A stretch of 64,000 bases of DNA from Actinacidiphila rubida (GCF_900110255.1 NZ_FODD01000026.1:62001-126000); one strand, 5' to 3'; counted from the first letter of the stretch, positions 8,211 through 18,850 are shown. Notes: generated by a model not told the origin, from the sequence alone. Made by a program: numbers and translations.

Positions 8211-8602
8211 GTCGTGGTTGCTCGCGCAGTTCCCCGCGCCCCTGGCGGTGCAGGTTCGTGGGTGGGGTCAGGGGCCACTCCGGGAGTGTCTCCTCGAACT
8301 GTGCGTGCACCGTTCCTTCGTTCGGCTGGGCGGGCGGATGCACAGTTCTGCGGGGACACACCCGGATCGTCCCCTTCCGGCCGGTCCCCGTCTGCGGGAG
8401 GGCGTGACCCGATCACGCACGGTGGATCAGCGGGAGGGGGTGGGGAGGAAGTGCTCCCCGCAGAGAAATGTGCGCGGCCCCCGGGCAACAACACGGACGA
8501 ACCCGTATGCACATTTCCGAGGAGACGCTTCCGGAGCGCCCCCGACCCCATGGACAAAGGGCACGAAAATGGGGGCGCGAGGAACTGCGCGAGCAACCCA
8601 CC
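8211..8602. repeat. Two-hairpin repeat element, copy A (MITE-like)
   Basis: A 392-bp non-coding element bounded by inverted copies of the 34-bp unit (8211-8244 and 8571-8602). Inside are two long imperfect hairpins. The first pairs GAACTGTGC (8295-8303) with GCACAGTTC (8340-8348). The second pairs GAAATGTGC (8465-8473) with GCACATTTC (8509-8517). The same element occurs at 19487-19897 in the same orientation and is close to identical except in loops and one spacer. No transposase and no plausible protein are encoded. Confidence 0.8.
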
Positions 8603-8629
8603 ACCGGCCGGGACACGGCAACGCACCGC

Positions 8630-8700
8630 AAGGGGCTGGACGAGCCCCGCAGGGGCGCGGGGTCCCCCAGCCTTCGGCCGGGAGGTGCCCCCAGCGCGAC
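8630..8700 (+). repeat. 71-bp inverted long-range repeat, copy 1
   Basis: Positions 8630-8700 are the reverse complement of 19198-19268 with a single mismatch that I can see. The sequence itself contains shorter internal palindromes (GAGCCCCGCAGGGGC type). Confidence 0.85.
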
Positions 8701-8757
8701 AAACCACGACGGCGCGGCACACGGCCGAACAAGCCCCGGGGGCACCCCGGAAGCCGA

Positions 8758-8790
8758 AGGGGCGCGGGGAACTGCGCGACAAGCCACGAC
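8758..8790 (+). repeat. 34-bp REP-like unit, inverted copy
   Basis: Core AGGGGCGCGGGGAACTGCGC followed by the GACAAGCCACGAC end. It is the reverse complement of the copies at 8131 and 19408. The remaining sequence between 8001 and 8908 is a mosaic of short GC-rich repeats also found at 19050-20030. I see no gene in it. Confidence 0.75.
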
Positions 8791-8908
8791 GAGACCCGCA
8801 GACGGCAGCGCGCAGCGCGTGGCACCCCGGATGCCGAGCCACCCACCCACCGGCCGGTGGACGGCCGACAAGCCCCGGAGGGGCAAATCCGGCGAACCCT
8901 GCGGGAGG

Positions 8909-10378
8909 CTAGACGCGGGGGCGGAGGAGGGTGGAGGGGGGTGGGGGCGGGGTCGCGGGTGGGGCGAGGGGGGTGACCGTCGGCGGCAGGGGAGCGCCGG
9001 CGAGGAGGAAGGTGGAGGGGCCACAGGCCGGGCCCGGGGCCCGGTACGCGGACGCGGAGACGCCTGCCGCGGCGAGCGTCGCGCGGACCGTCCACAGGGA
9101 GGACCCGCTGTGGACGGCGAGCCGCCCGCCGGGGGCGAGGGCGCGGCCGGCCAGTCCGTAGAACTCCTCGGAGTAGTACTTGGCGGACCGCGACTGCCCG
9201 GGCGCGGGCAGATCCGCCAGGATCACGTCGTACGTGCCGCGCGCAGCGCCCCGCAGCCAGTCGAAGGGGTCCGCGGCCACCGCGCGCACGCGCCCGTCGG
9301 CGAAGGCGTGCCCGTTGAGCGCGCCGAGCCCGGGATCGGTGCGGCCGAGCCGCAGCAGTCCGCCGTCCGCGTCGACGACCGTCACCTCGCGCACTCCGGT
9401 GTGCCGCAGCGCCTCGGCGGCGACGACACCGTCCCCGCCGCCCAGCACCAGCACCCGCGCGGCGCCGCCGGCCAGCGCGGGGCCGGCCAGGGCCCGGCCG
9501 TACGCGGCGGCGTCCGGGCCGCAGACGGCCAGCCGTCCGTCGAGGTAGAGCCGCAGCGGGCGTCCGGTCCCGCCGGTGAGCACGAGTTCCTGGAGGGGCG
9601 TCTGCTCGGCGACCCGCACGTCGCCGCCGTACACGGCGCGGCGCGCGGCCCGTTCGAAGGGCCCGGCGGCCCACGCAGCGCCGCCGAGGACGGCGAGCAC
9701 GGCCACGTTGGCGACGAGCAGCCGGACCCGTTCGCGGCGCGTGAGGTCCGCGCGGAACAGCCACAGCACGACGGCCCCGCCGGCGACGGCGTTCACGACG
9801 CCGGTGGCCAGCGCACCGGTCAGCTGGCCGAACCGGGGCAGCAGCAGGAACGGGAAGGCGAGCCCGCCGACGAGCGCGCCCACGTAGTCCGCGGCGAACA
9901 GGTCGGCGACGGCACCGCCCGCGTCCTGCCGTCTGATCCGCTGGACGAGCGTCATCAGCAGCGGCACCTCCGCGCCGATGAGCACCCCGATCGCGAACGC
10001 GCAGCCGACCATGGCCGGGCGGGCCTGCCCGTACCAGGCGAAGAAGCCGTAGAGCACCATCACCGAGAGGCCGCCGACGAGTGCGAGCACGGACTCCACG
10101 GCGGCGAACGCGGCGGCCGCGCGGGCCCGCAGGCGTTTGGCGAGCAGCGAGCCGCAGCCCATGGCGAAGACCATGACCGACAGGACGACGGAGGCCTGGG
10201 TGACGGAGTCGCCGACCAGGTACGAGGCGAGGGCGACGAGCTCCAGCTCGTAGACCAGGCCGCAGGCCGCGCAGACGAACACCGCGGCCAGGATCAGCGC
10301 GCGCGCCGCTGCCACGGGCACGGGCAGCCGTGCCGCGCGCCGCGGAGGGGCCGTGGTCCGGCCGTGCTGGTCGATCAT
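8909..10378 (-). CDS. Membrane-integrated spermidine-synthase-like protein
   Basis: 489 aa. Residues 20-235 form about seven membrane helices ([18 protein letters not shown] opens the segment). Residues 270-460 are a Rossmann methyltransferase-like domain of the polyamine aminopropyltransferase family with [14 protein letters not shown] (nucleotide loop) and [13 protein letters not shown]. The gate-keeper region reads ADLPAPG rather than the usual D-S-x-D-P form, so true aminopropyl transfer is doubtful. The fold could serve as a membrane methyltransferase-like enzyme. The C-terminus is Pro-rich. It starts at ATG 10378. Confidence 0.85.
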   Translation of the reverse strand: MIDQHGRTTAPPRRAARLPVPVAAARALILAAVFVCAACGLVYELELVALASYLVGDSVTQASVVLSVMVFAMGCGSLLAKRLRARAAAAFAAVESVLALVGGLSVMVLYGFFAWYGQARPAMVGCAFAIGVLIGAEVPLLMTLVQRIRRQDAGGAVADLFAADYVGALVGGLAFPFLLLPRFGQLTGALATGVVNAVAGGAVVLWLFRADLTRRERVRLLVANVAVLAVLGGAAWAAGPFERAARRAVYGGDVRVAEQTPLQELVLTGGTGRPLRLYLDGRLAVCGPDAAAYGRALAGPALAGGAARVLVLGGGDGVVAAEALRHTGVREVTVVDADGGLLRLGRTDPGLGALNGHAFADGRVRAVAADPFDWLRGAARGTYDVILADLPAPGQSRSAKYYSEEFYGLAGRALAPGGRLAVHSGSSLWTVRATLAAAGVSASAYRAPGPACGPSTFLLAGAPLPPTVTPLAPPATPPPPPSTLLRPRV

Positions 10379-10460
10379 GAGTGCACGCTATGTCAGGGTC
10401 CGGTCGCCGCCCGTCACCCACAGGAGTGCAATACGGCGTCTGTTGACGGCGCTTGGAGGA

Positions 10461-10982
10461 TCACGGCAGCACGCTGATCCGGGTGCGGGTCGCCACCAGG
10501 CGCCCCTCCTGGGGGTAGGCGTGCCACGTACGCCAGCGCACACCGCCGTCCACGCACTGCACCAGCAGGGCGGTGAACGCGTGCGGGTCGCCGGGGAACG
10601 TGCCCGCCAGGCCCTGCGGGTGGTCGGCGACCAGCGCCAGCAACTCCTGGGCGCGGCCCGCGAACGAGCCCGCCGAGAGGGTCTCGATGCGCGCCGCGAA
10701 CTCGTAGTCCCAGGTCCCGATCCGGCGGGCCACCCCGAGCGGCAGCGGCGCCTGGCTGCCCGGCAGGCACGCCACGGTCTCCGAGCAGCCGTCGCTGCCG
10801 GCGTCGACGAGCACCTGGTGGGACGCCCCGAGGAGCCGTAACTCGACCTGGGCGCGCAGGTTCTGCCCGTCGCCGATCTCGACGTCGAGCACGGCGAGTG
10901 CCGGCAGGGGCTCCTTGCCGAGGCACCAGGCGAGGTCACCCGCGCGGGTGTCGGTGTAGGTGGTCTGAAGGGTGGTGAGCAT
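10461..10982 (-). CDS. DUF2617 family protein
   Basis: 173-aa actinobacterial protein of unknown function. It has the family pattern of an N-terminal MLTTLQTTYTDTRAGDLAW, a central ETVACLPG and the C-terminal VRWRTWHAYPQEGRLV block. No signal peptide, membrane helix or catalytic motif is seen. It lies 82 bp upstream of the spermidine-synthase-like gene on the same strand, and homologues are often paired with that gene, so a shared operon is likely. Confidence 0.85.
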   Translation of the reverse strand: MLTTLQTTYTDTRAGDLAWCLGKEPLPALAVLDVEIGDGQNLRAQVELRLLGASHQVLVDAGSDGCSETVACLPGSQAPLPLGVARRIGTWDYEFAARIETLSAGSFAGRAQELLALVADHPQGLAGTFPGDPHAFTALLVQCVDGGVRWRTWHAYPQEGRLVATRTRISVLP

Positions 10983-11381
10983 CGATCGGCTCCGCAAGCA
11001 CGCTGGGGAACAGGCACGCACTGGAACACGCACGGTTGAGGGATCGGCCGTAGCGCACCTCACCGTGAACCTCTCGGAGTGCCGGTCGGCGTCCTGTCGG
11101 GTGACCGGGAGAAGCGTCGGCTCGTGCCCCGTGGAGTCCACGGATCCGCGCGGGACCCAGTGGGTGTCGAGGCCCACGGAATCACGAAACGCGCGCCGTC
11201 CTCAGTGTTTTTACCCTTCTGTGCGTACTTTCCATCCCTTGGAGCGCTTGTGGGCTCAGGTGTTCCGATGGGGCGTCCGGGGATGTCCGGTTCGGCGGGG
11301 GAAGTACGCTCGACCGGTCGGAAGCGGGCAGCCCGGGCGGCGGCTGCCGGGAGGACGGACGCCGGAAGCGGGTGCGGGCTC
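10983..11381. other. Divergent intergenic region
   Basis: 399 bp between the minus-strand DUF2617 gene and the plus-strand aminotransferase. Both promoters must lie here. The least GC-rich stretch is around 11205-11235. I see no clear hairpin or repeat and no convincing small gene. Confidence 0.5.
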
Positions 11382-12563
<1,182 letters not shown>

Positions 12564-12618
12564 GCGCGATGCCGGCGACGCGCCGATACTGACTCCGCCG
12601 GGCAGGCCGGCAGCGGCG

Positions 12619-12660
12619 ACATGTACCACTCGTCACACATGTGTTAGCTTTAGTACATGT
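12619..12660 (+). promoter_or_regulatory. Triple ACATGT operator and promoter of the RHH/PIN pair
   Basis: ACATGT palindromes begin at 12619, 12637 and 12655, exactly 18 bp apart. The middle one extends to ACACATGTGT. A TANNNT -10-like hexamer, TAGCTT (12645-12650), lies between the second and third. It is correctly placed for a transcript starting at the ATG of 12657, which lies inside the third palindrome. Ribbon-helix-helix antitoxins usually bind such repeats to repress themselves. Confidence 0.65.
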
Positions 12661-12917
12661 CCATGAAGCGTACGAACGTCTACGCCGACCCCGAAGATCT
12701 CGGCATCATCAAAGAGGCCGCGGAGCGGCGTGGGATCAGCGAGGCAGAGATCATTCGCGAAGGGATCCACCTCGCGGCCATGGCCAACCGGGTCTGGGAC
12801 GAGCCCCTGTTCTCACGGACCTTCGAGGGCGCGGGCCGTACTCCCACCGGGGAAGACGTCCGTGACGCCGTTGCCGACGCCGTGCTGCACGACGACGAGC
12901 CCGGAAGCGCTGCGTGA
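12657..12917 (+). CDS. Ribbon-helix-helix antitoxin
   Basis: 86 aa. The N-terminal TNVYADPEDLGIIKEAAERRG..EAEIIREGI block is a ribbon-helix-helix DNA-binding domain (CopG/VapB type). The acidic C-terminus would wrap around the toxin. There is no ribosome-binding site before ATG 12657 or before the second Met at 12663, so translation is probably leaderless. The stop overlaps the PIN gene start by 4 bp (GTGA), typical of toxin-antitoxin pairs. Confidence 0.85.
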   Translation: MSMKRTNVYADPEDLGIIKEAAERRGISEAEIIREGIHLAAMANRVWDEPLFSRTFEGAGRTPTGEDVRDAVADAVLHDDEPGSAA

Positions 12918-13357
12918 TCGTCGTCGTCGCCGACACCTCGGGACTGCTCGCCGCACTCGACTCGACCCACCCGGAGCATCAGGGCGCGGGTGAGGCCCTG
13001 ATGGCCGCGGGTCTCCTCGTCATGTCGCCGTTGCTCCTCGCGGAGATCGACCACGTGGCCACCCGTGAGCTGGGGCGGGAGGCCGCGGTCAGCGCTGTCG
13101 ACGACATCCGGCGCTGGATGCGGGTGAGCAGGATCGTGGTGCCGGAGGTCACCGAGACCCATCTCGCGACCGCGCAGTCGCTGCGGGCCCGCTACCACGC
13201 CCTGAACCTCGACCTCGCCGACGCCGTGAACGTCGCGCTGGCCGCGGACTACGACACCGACGCCGTTCTCACCCTCGACCGCCGGGACTTCCGTGCCCTG
13301 CGCCCACTGGGTCGGCACAAGTGCTTCCGCCTCCTGCCGGACGACCTGCCTCTGTGA
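12914..13357 (+). CDS. PIN-domain toxin, VapC-like ribonuclease
   Basis: 147 aa with a complete PIN domain: VVADTSGLLAALD near residue 4 (first acidic residue), LLAEIDHV (second), LDLADAVNVALA near residue 98 (third) and LTLDRRDF (last). All four acidic positions are kept, so it should be an active Mg-dependent RNase checked by the upstream antitoxin. It starts at GTG 12914 overlapping the antitoxin stop. It lies within the 11-kb block bounded by long repeats. Confidence 0.9.
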   Translation: MIVVVADTSGLLAALDSTHPEHQGAGEALMAAGLLVMSPLLLAEIDHVATRELGREAAVSAVDDIRRWMRVSRIVVPEVTETHLATAQSLRARYHALNLDLADAVNVALAADYDTDAVLTLDRRDFRALRPLGRHKCFRLLPDDLPL

Positions 13358-13387
13358 CCGGATGAGTACGTGAACGAGGCCGAACGC

Positions 13388-13426
13388 CGGAGTGCCCGGC
13401 TCGCGTGATGCGGGCCGGGCACTCCG
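13388..13426. terminator. Shared terminator between PIN gene and GH92 gene
   Basis: Perfect 13-bp inverted repeat (CGGAGTGCCCGGC at 13388-13400 with its complement at 13414-13426), 13-nt loop, in the 81-bp gap between two converging genes. It should stop transcription from both sides. Confidence 0.85.
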
Positions 13427-13438
13427 TCTCGGGTCGGG

Positions 13439-16400
13439 TCAGGCCGACGCGCCCCCGGGCTTGGGGGTGCTGGTCGGGATGACCGGGGTGTCGTAGGAAG
13501 GTGCCGACGGGTGTGCGGTGGCGCCCAGCTGGACGGTGGCCGTCGACGGGGTCCGGGAGGACGAGCCGGTGGCGGTCACGGAGTAGCGGCCGGGCCGGGT
13601 GCCGTGGGGCACCGCGACCGTAGCCTCGATGTCACCGGACGACGTCGCCGTCACGGTGACGGCCGCGGCGGAGCCGGTGGACAGCTTCACCGTCACCCGC
13701 TCCCCCGCCTTGAACCCGCTGCCGGTCAGGACGACCGACGTGCCGGACGCCGCCTTGGCGGTGACGGCCGGGGCCGCGGCCTGGCCCGCCACGGTCACCG
13801 TGAAGGTGACGGTGGCGCTGGACTGCGTGTCCCAGGTGGTGACGTGCACCGTGTAGGTGCCCGGCTGCTGGTACGTGTGCTGGCCGGCCAGGGCGCCGGA
13901 GGAGCCGACGGTGACGTCCTCGGGGACGCCGCCGTCACCCCACTGCACCCGGGCCTGGTAGCCGCCGTCGCCGGGGACGCCGCCGGTGACCGAACCGAGG
14001 TCCGCCGTCAGGGCGTTCCCGGCCGTCGCCGTCTGGGCCTTCGGCGCGGTCGCCGCCAGCGGGGCGACGGGCGTGCCGTCGTCGGCGATGGCGAACACGT
14101 GGATCCTGCCGACGGTGCCGGGGTCGCCGGTCTGCTTCGGCAGGGTGATGGAGACGAGCTTCTTGCCGTCCGGGATCTGGTACGGGGTGGTGGCGAGCAG
14201 GAACGGCTGCGCGCCGTCCTTGGACGCCCCGGCCAGCCGGTACGCGGACTTGGCCACGACGATGTTGCCGAAGGCCGGCGTGCCGTTGGCGTTGCCGCCC
14301 AGCGTCCAGTCGCTGAACTGGATCGGGAGGCTGTCCGTGCTGCCGTCGGCGAACGTCGCGGTGGCGGTGGTGCTCTGGTTGCCCTCCGTGCCGGTGCCGA
14401 CGAAGGAGATGCTCTTCGCGTCGGACGGCAGGTCCAGCGCGATGGTGCTGCCGTTGCCGGTCGCGTCGTCGGGCGCACCCGGGGCGACCACCGGCAGGGT
14501 GAAGTGCAGGGACGTGCCCGGGACCTGCTCGGACGTGCCCTGCTTGACGCCGGCCGCGGCCAGCGCGGTGCGGGAGAACCCGTAGCCGACGGAGTCGCAG
14601 TCCGCCGCCAGCGACCCGTCGTCACCGATGCACGTGGTGTCGAACGCGGCGGTGAGGCCGGAGGCCGGGGCGTAGGAGACCTGGACGCCCACGGTCGTGG
14701 ACGCCTGGCTCGTGCCGTCGGTCACCTGCACGCTCGCCTGGTAGTAGCCGGGCTTGGCGTAGGTGTGCGATCCGCTGACGCTGGACACGGCCCGCGAGCT
14801 CGGCGCGATCGTGCCGGCGGTGGCCGGCGTGCCGTCGCCCCAGTTGACGGTGGCCTGGTAGCCGCTCGCCGTGCCGCCGACGATCGTCGCCAGCGGCGCG
14901 GAGACCGCGACGCCCGACGTGGCGGGCACCGGGTCCTGCGCGGCGCTGACGCTGACCGCGCCGCCGCCCAGCTGGACGTCGCCGCCGGCCAGCAGCTCGA
15001 CCTCGGCGAGGTTCGTCTGCGCCGCGCCCGCGGTCTTGGTCACCACGAGGCGGAACTGCCCGAAGCGGCCCGGGTTCTCGACGGTGAACGGCCGGGTCTG
15101 GTCGCGCCACGGGAACGTCTCGCCGCTGCGCGAGTCCACCGTCGTCCAGGTGATCCCGTCGTTCGAGCCCTGCAGCTTCCAGTCCTGCGGGTCACCGGCG
15201 GCCGCACCCGAGGTGAGGGTGTAGGTCGTCGGCGCCTGCTTGCCGCCCCGGTAGGCCCAGGTGACGGTCGGGGTGCCGGAGGCGAAGGTGACCTGCGTCG
15301 TCGACGAGTCGTCGAAGAGCTTCGAGGCGTCCTGGCCGCCGTCGGTGGTCGCGGTGCCGAGGCCCGGACCGGTGGTGTCCTGCAGCGGCTTGGGCACCGC
15401 CGCGCCCTTGGTGAGGGACGGCGGGGCGTCGTTGCTGCCGGTGCCCCACGTGGACGGCTTCGCGCCCATGCTGAAGTCGATCGTCCCGCCGTGCGCGAGC
15501 ACGGACGAGTCGATGGACGTGGTGCGCTGCGTCTTGCCGTTGACCGTCACGCCCTGCACGTAGACGTTCTGCGTGCTGTTGCCGGGCGCGTTGACGACGA
15601 TGTCGCCGGTGCTGCGGTGCACGGTCATCTGGGTGAACTGCGGCGAGCCGATGGCCCAGTTGGGCGAGCCGACCTGCAGCGGGTAGATGCCCAGCGAGCT
15701 GAGGATGTACCAGGACGACGTCTCGCCGTTGTCCTCGTCGCCCGCGTAGCCCTGGCCGATCTCGTCGCCCACATACAGGCGCTGCATGATCTCCCGGACG
15801 AGCGCCTGCGTCTTGGCGGGCGCGCCGGCGTAGTCGTACATGTACGGGATGTGGTGCGAGGGCTGGTTGCTCATGCCGAGCTGGCCCATGCGCACGGCCT
15901 GCGCCTCGACCATCTCGTGGATGGTGCCGCCGTAGCCGCCGGGGTGGTCGGCGTTCTCGGGCGTGGCGAAGAACTGGTCGAGCTTGTCCTCCAGGCCCTT
16001 CTGGCCGCCGTACAGGTTGGCCAGGCCCTGGCCGTCCTGCTGCGCGGTGAACGCGTAGTTCCAGCCGTCCGTCTCGGTGTAGACGCCGCCCCAGTCGAGC
16101 GGGTTGCCGGACAGGAAGTCGCCCTTGGCGGTGCGGCCCTGGAAGAACTTCGACTTGGGGTCGAAGAGGTTGACGTAGTCACGGGCGCGCTGCAGGAAGT
16201 ACGCGGACTCCTCCTTCAGCCGGCCGACCTCGGACTTCGGCGTCTTCGGGTCCTTGGCCAGGGCCGCGCCCATGTTGCCGATGCCGTAGTCGCTGATGAA
16301 GCCCTCGAGCGCCCACGACACCGACTCGCCGGTGCTGGTGGGGGTGTAGCCGAGGAAGAGCGAGGACTCGATGCCCTTGCGGCCGACCTCGCTGCGCCCG

Positions 16401-18850
16401 GAGGCGACGGTGGCGTCCTTGACGATCGCGTCGTACGCGGAGAGCGGGTCGGGCAGCTTCACGCCGTTGAGGTACGCCTCGGCGAGCGCGTTGTCGGCGC
16501 TGGTGCCGGTCATCAGGTCGGCGTAGCCCGGGGACGACCAGCGGGCGATCCAGCCGCCGTCGCGGTACTGCTGGACGAAGCCGTCGGCGATCTTGGCGGC
16601 GACGTCCGGGTACAGCAGCGAGTACGCGGGCCACACCGTGCGGTAGGTGTCCCAGAACCCGTTGTTGACGTAGATCTGGCCGTCGACGAGCTTCGCGCCG
16701 GTCGCGGTCGCGGTGGACGCGCCGGTCGCCGGCGACACCGGGCTGGCGTACTGCCAGTGCGGCGCGGCCGCGGTACCGGTGTTCTCCGACTGCGAGTTCG
16801 GGTACAGGTTCAGCCGGTACAGGTTGGAGTACAGCGTCACCCGCTGGGTCTGGGTAGCGCCCTCCACGGAGATCCGGCCGAGGCGGTCGTTCCAGGCCGC
16901 GGTGGCCGCGGTGTGCACCTGGTCGAGACTGCGGCCGGTGACCTCGAGGTCCAGGTTCTTGCGCGCCTGGGCGGTCGAGATGAACGACGTCGCGATGCGC
17001 ATCGTCACCTGCGAGTTCGACGAGGTGTCGAACGTCGCGGAGGTGGCGGTGGAGGCCGTCGGGGCGCGGTCGAACGCGCCGGAGACGAACATCCGGCTGC
17101 GGCCGGCGGACAGGCCGCTGCCGTTGTCGACCCACCCGGTGAACGTGCCGTCGGCAGCCAGGGTGAAGGTGCCGTTGAAGAACACCAGGCTGCCGGTGGA
17201 CTGCCCGGCCGGGAAGCTGAACTGCATGATGCCGCCGTGGTCGGTCGGCGACATCTGCGCGACCAGGCCGTTCTGCAGCTTCACGCGGTAGTAGTCGGGC
17301 TGCGCGGTCTCGTCGGCGTGGCTGAACGCGAGGGCGCGGCTGCTCGGCGAGCCGGTGAGCGACCCGCCGGCCGGGACCGGCATGACCGACATCTGGTCGC
17401 GGTCGCCCATCCACGGGCTGGGCTCGTGCGAGATCGCGAGGCCCTGCAGCGTCGGCAGGTTCGCCGCGTTGTTGCCCTGCTGGTAGGAGTACTCCCACGA
17501 GTTGGACGACGCGTCGGTGACCGGCGTGAAGAAGTTGAAGCCGTTCGGCACCGCCGCGATCGGCAGGTTGTTGCCGCGCGAGAACGAGCCGGAGGCGTTG
17601 GTGCCGCGGCGCGTGTCCACGAAGTTGGTCAGGCTGGAGCCGTCGATCGGGGTGGGCGTCCCGGTGACGGTGAGGTCGTCGATCCAGCCCTGGAAGCGGG
17701 TCGCGGCCTTCGCCTTCGGGTCGTCGTACGACAGCAGGACGCGGTCGATCGTCTTGCCCGCGGCGACCTTGCCGATCTCGGACGACACGGCGTTCCACTG
17801 GTCGGCGTAGAGCACCTTCGACGCGCCCTGGCCGTCCGGCGTGAGGGCGTAGCCGTGCTGGTCGACCGGCTTCAGCGCGCTCAGGTACGTGCCGTCGGTG
17901 AAGTGCAGGTTCACGGCGGCGAACTGCGACGGGTACTGGGTGTCGCGGCCGGTGAACTCCGGGAAGATCTTGTACGACAGCTGGGTCTTCGGGCCGACCG
18001 GGATGTCGACGTCGAACAGCTTGTTGGTCGCGGACGACTCGCCGTCGGCCTGCGCGCCACCGGAGTACCGCAGCGAAGCGGTGCCGGTGAAGCCGGCGTT
18101 GGGCTTCATGTTGTAGCCGCTGACCGGGCCGGAGCCGGACTTGGTGACCATCGGCGTGGCCGGCGGCACGGTGGTGGTGCCGTCGCTGATGTCCCAGTCG
18201 GCGAGCTGGATGAGCGAGTCGCCGGAGTTCGCGGTGACGTTCAGCCGGTAGTACGGGTAGGCCGTGGTGTTGGTGAAGTCGTAGGTGTTGGTGGCGAAGC
18301 GGCCGCTGAAGGTCACGCCGGTCCGCTTGTCCAGGTCCACCCAGTCGGTGCCGTTGGCGGAGCCCTGGAGGGTGAAGTCCTTGGGGTCGCGGGTCGGCGA
18401 GTCGTTCGCGGAGGTCAGCGAGTACTTGACCACCGCGGCGGGCTTGGACAGCTGGTAGGCCGCCCAGCCGGTCGGGTTGAACGCGAGCCACTTGGTGGAC
18501 GGGTTGCCGTCCTTGAGGTTCGCCGCGACCTCGCCGGGCGGGTTCTCGGCGCTGGCGGTCACCGCGGTGACCTGGCCGAGGAGGCTGCCGGACAGGCCGG
18601 AGGGGCTGGTGCCGCTCAGGTTCTTCTGCATCGGGTCGCCGTGCGCGTCGACCTCGACGGTGTTGGTGGCCGGCTGCGGGTCGGCCGACTCGAAGGAGGA
18701 GCTGAAACTGCCCGCCGCGGGTGCGGCGTTCGCCGGCGCGGCAAAGGCCGCCGGTGCGGCGGCGAGCGCCAGCACGGGCAGCGACAGTGCCGCTGTCGCA
18801 CTCACCCACCGTCTCAGGGACAGGAGATGAGCAGGGGGATGTTCTGACAC
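13439..18850 (-). CDS. Secreted GH92 family alpha-mannosidase with accessory modules
   Basis: About 1803 aa, one of the largest genes here. Order: signal peptide (about 1-40, ending AFAAPANA); discoidin-like F5/8C module (about 60-215); a second beta-sandwich (to about 390); GH92 catalytic region (about 405-1130) with VDTRRGTNASG, FWDTYRTVWPAYSLL, HHIPYMYDYAG and DEDNGETSSWYILSSLGIYP; another F5/8C module (1150-1297); PKD repeats (about 1307-1397 and 1610-1683); and an Ig-like end domain. GH92 enzymes are Ca-dependent exo-alpha-mannosidases, so fungal or plant mannans and N-glycans are likely targets. Start: GTG 18850 after GAAAGG. There is no sorting signal. Confidence 0.92.
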   Translation of the reverse strand: MSEHPPAHLLSLRRWVSATAALSLPVLALAAAPAAFAAPANAAPAAGSFSSSFESADPQPATNTVEVDAHGDPMQKNLSGTSPSGLSGSLLGQVTAVTASAENPPGEVAANLKDGNPSTKWLAFNPTGWAAYQLSKPAAVVKYSLTSANDSPTRDPKDFTLQGSANGTDWVDLDKRTGVTFSGRFATNTYDFTNTTAYPYYRLNVTANSGDSLIQLADWDISDGTTTVPPATPMVTKSGSGPVSGYNMKPNAGFTGTASLRYSGGAQADGESSATNKLFDVDIPVGPKTQLSYKIFPEFTGRDTQYPSQFAAVNLHFTDGTYLSALKPVDQHGYALTPDGQGASKVLYADQWNAVSSEIGKVAAGKTIDRVLLSYDDPKAKAATRFQGWIDDLTVTGTPTPIDGSSLTNFVDTRRGTNASGSFSRGNNLPIAAVPNGFNFFTPVTDASSNSWEYSYQQGNNAANLPTLQGLAISHEPSPWMGDRDQMSVMPVPAGGSLTGSPSSRALAFSHADETAQPDYYRVKLQNGLVAQMSPTDHGGIMQFSFPAGQSTGSLVFFNGTFTLAADGTFTGWVDNGSGLSAGRSRMFVSGAFDRAPTASTATSATFDTSSNSQVTMRIATSFISTAQARKNLDLEVTGRSLDQVHTAATAAWNDRLGRISVEGATQTQRVTLYSNLYRLNLYPNSQSENTGTAAAPHWQYASPVSPATGASTATATGAKLVDGQIYVNNGFWDTYRTVWPAYSLLYPDVAAKIADGFVQQYRDGGWIARWSSPGYADLMTGTSADNALAEAYLNGVKLPDPLSAYDAIVKDATVASGRSEVGRKGIESSLFLGYTPTSTGESVSWALEGFISDYGIGNMGAALAKDPKTPKSEVGRLKEESAYFLQRARDYVNLFDPKSKFFQGRTAKGDFLSGNPLDWGGVYTETDGWNYAFTAQQDGQGLANLYGGQKGLEDKLDQFFATPENADHPGGYGGTIHEMVEAQAVRMGQLGMSNQPSHHIPYMYDYAGAPAKTQALVREIMQRLYVGDEIGQGYAGDEDNGETSSWYILSSLGIYPLQVGSPNWAIGSPQFTQMTVHRSTGDIVVNAPGNSTQNVYVQGVTVNGKTQRTTSIDSSVLAHGGTIDFSMGAKPSTWGTGSNDAPPSLTKGAAVPKPLQDTTGPGLGTATTDGGQDASKLFDDSSTTQVTFASGTPTVTWAYRGGKQAPTTYTLTSGAAAGDPQDWKLQGSNDGITWTTVDSRSGETFPWRDQTRPFTVENPGRFGQFRLVVTKTAGAAQTNLAEVELLAGGDVQLGGGAVSVSAAQDPVPATSGVAVSAPLATIVGGTASGYQATVNWGDGTPATAGTIAPSSRAVSSVSGSHTYAKPGYYQASVQVTDGTSQASTTVGVQVSYAPASGLTAAFDTTCIGDDGSLAADCDSVGYGFSRTALAAAGVKQGTSEQVPGTSLHFTLPVVAPGAPDDATGNGSTIALDLPSDAKSISFVGTGTEGNQSTTATATFADGSTDSLPIQFSDWTLGGNANGTPAFGNIVVAKSAYRLAGASKDGAQPFLLATTPYQIPDGKKLVSITLPKQTGDPGTVGRIHVFAIADDGTPVAPLAATAPKAQTATAGNALTADLGSVTGGVPGDGGYQARVQWGDGGVPEDVTVGSSGALAGQHTYQQPGTYTVHVTTWDTQSSATVTFTVTVAGQAAAPAVTAKAASGTSVVLTGSGFKAGERVTVKLSTGSAAAVTVTATSSGDIEATVAVPHGTRPGRYSVTATGSSSRTPSTATVQLGATAHPSAPSYDTPVIPTSTPKPGGASA

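Noticed and set aside
8001-8908. Several open frames of 100-300 codons in the repeat block
   Set aside because: All run through REP-like palindromes on both strands and share their 'proteins' with 19050-20030 only because the DNA is repeated. Composition is dominated by Pro, Arg, Gly and Ala.
13511-18847. 1778-codon open frame on the plus strand
   Set aside because: It is antisense to the GH92 gene, with low-complexity composition.
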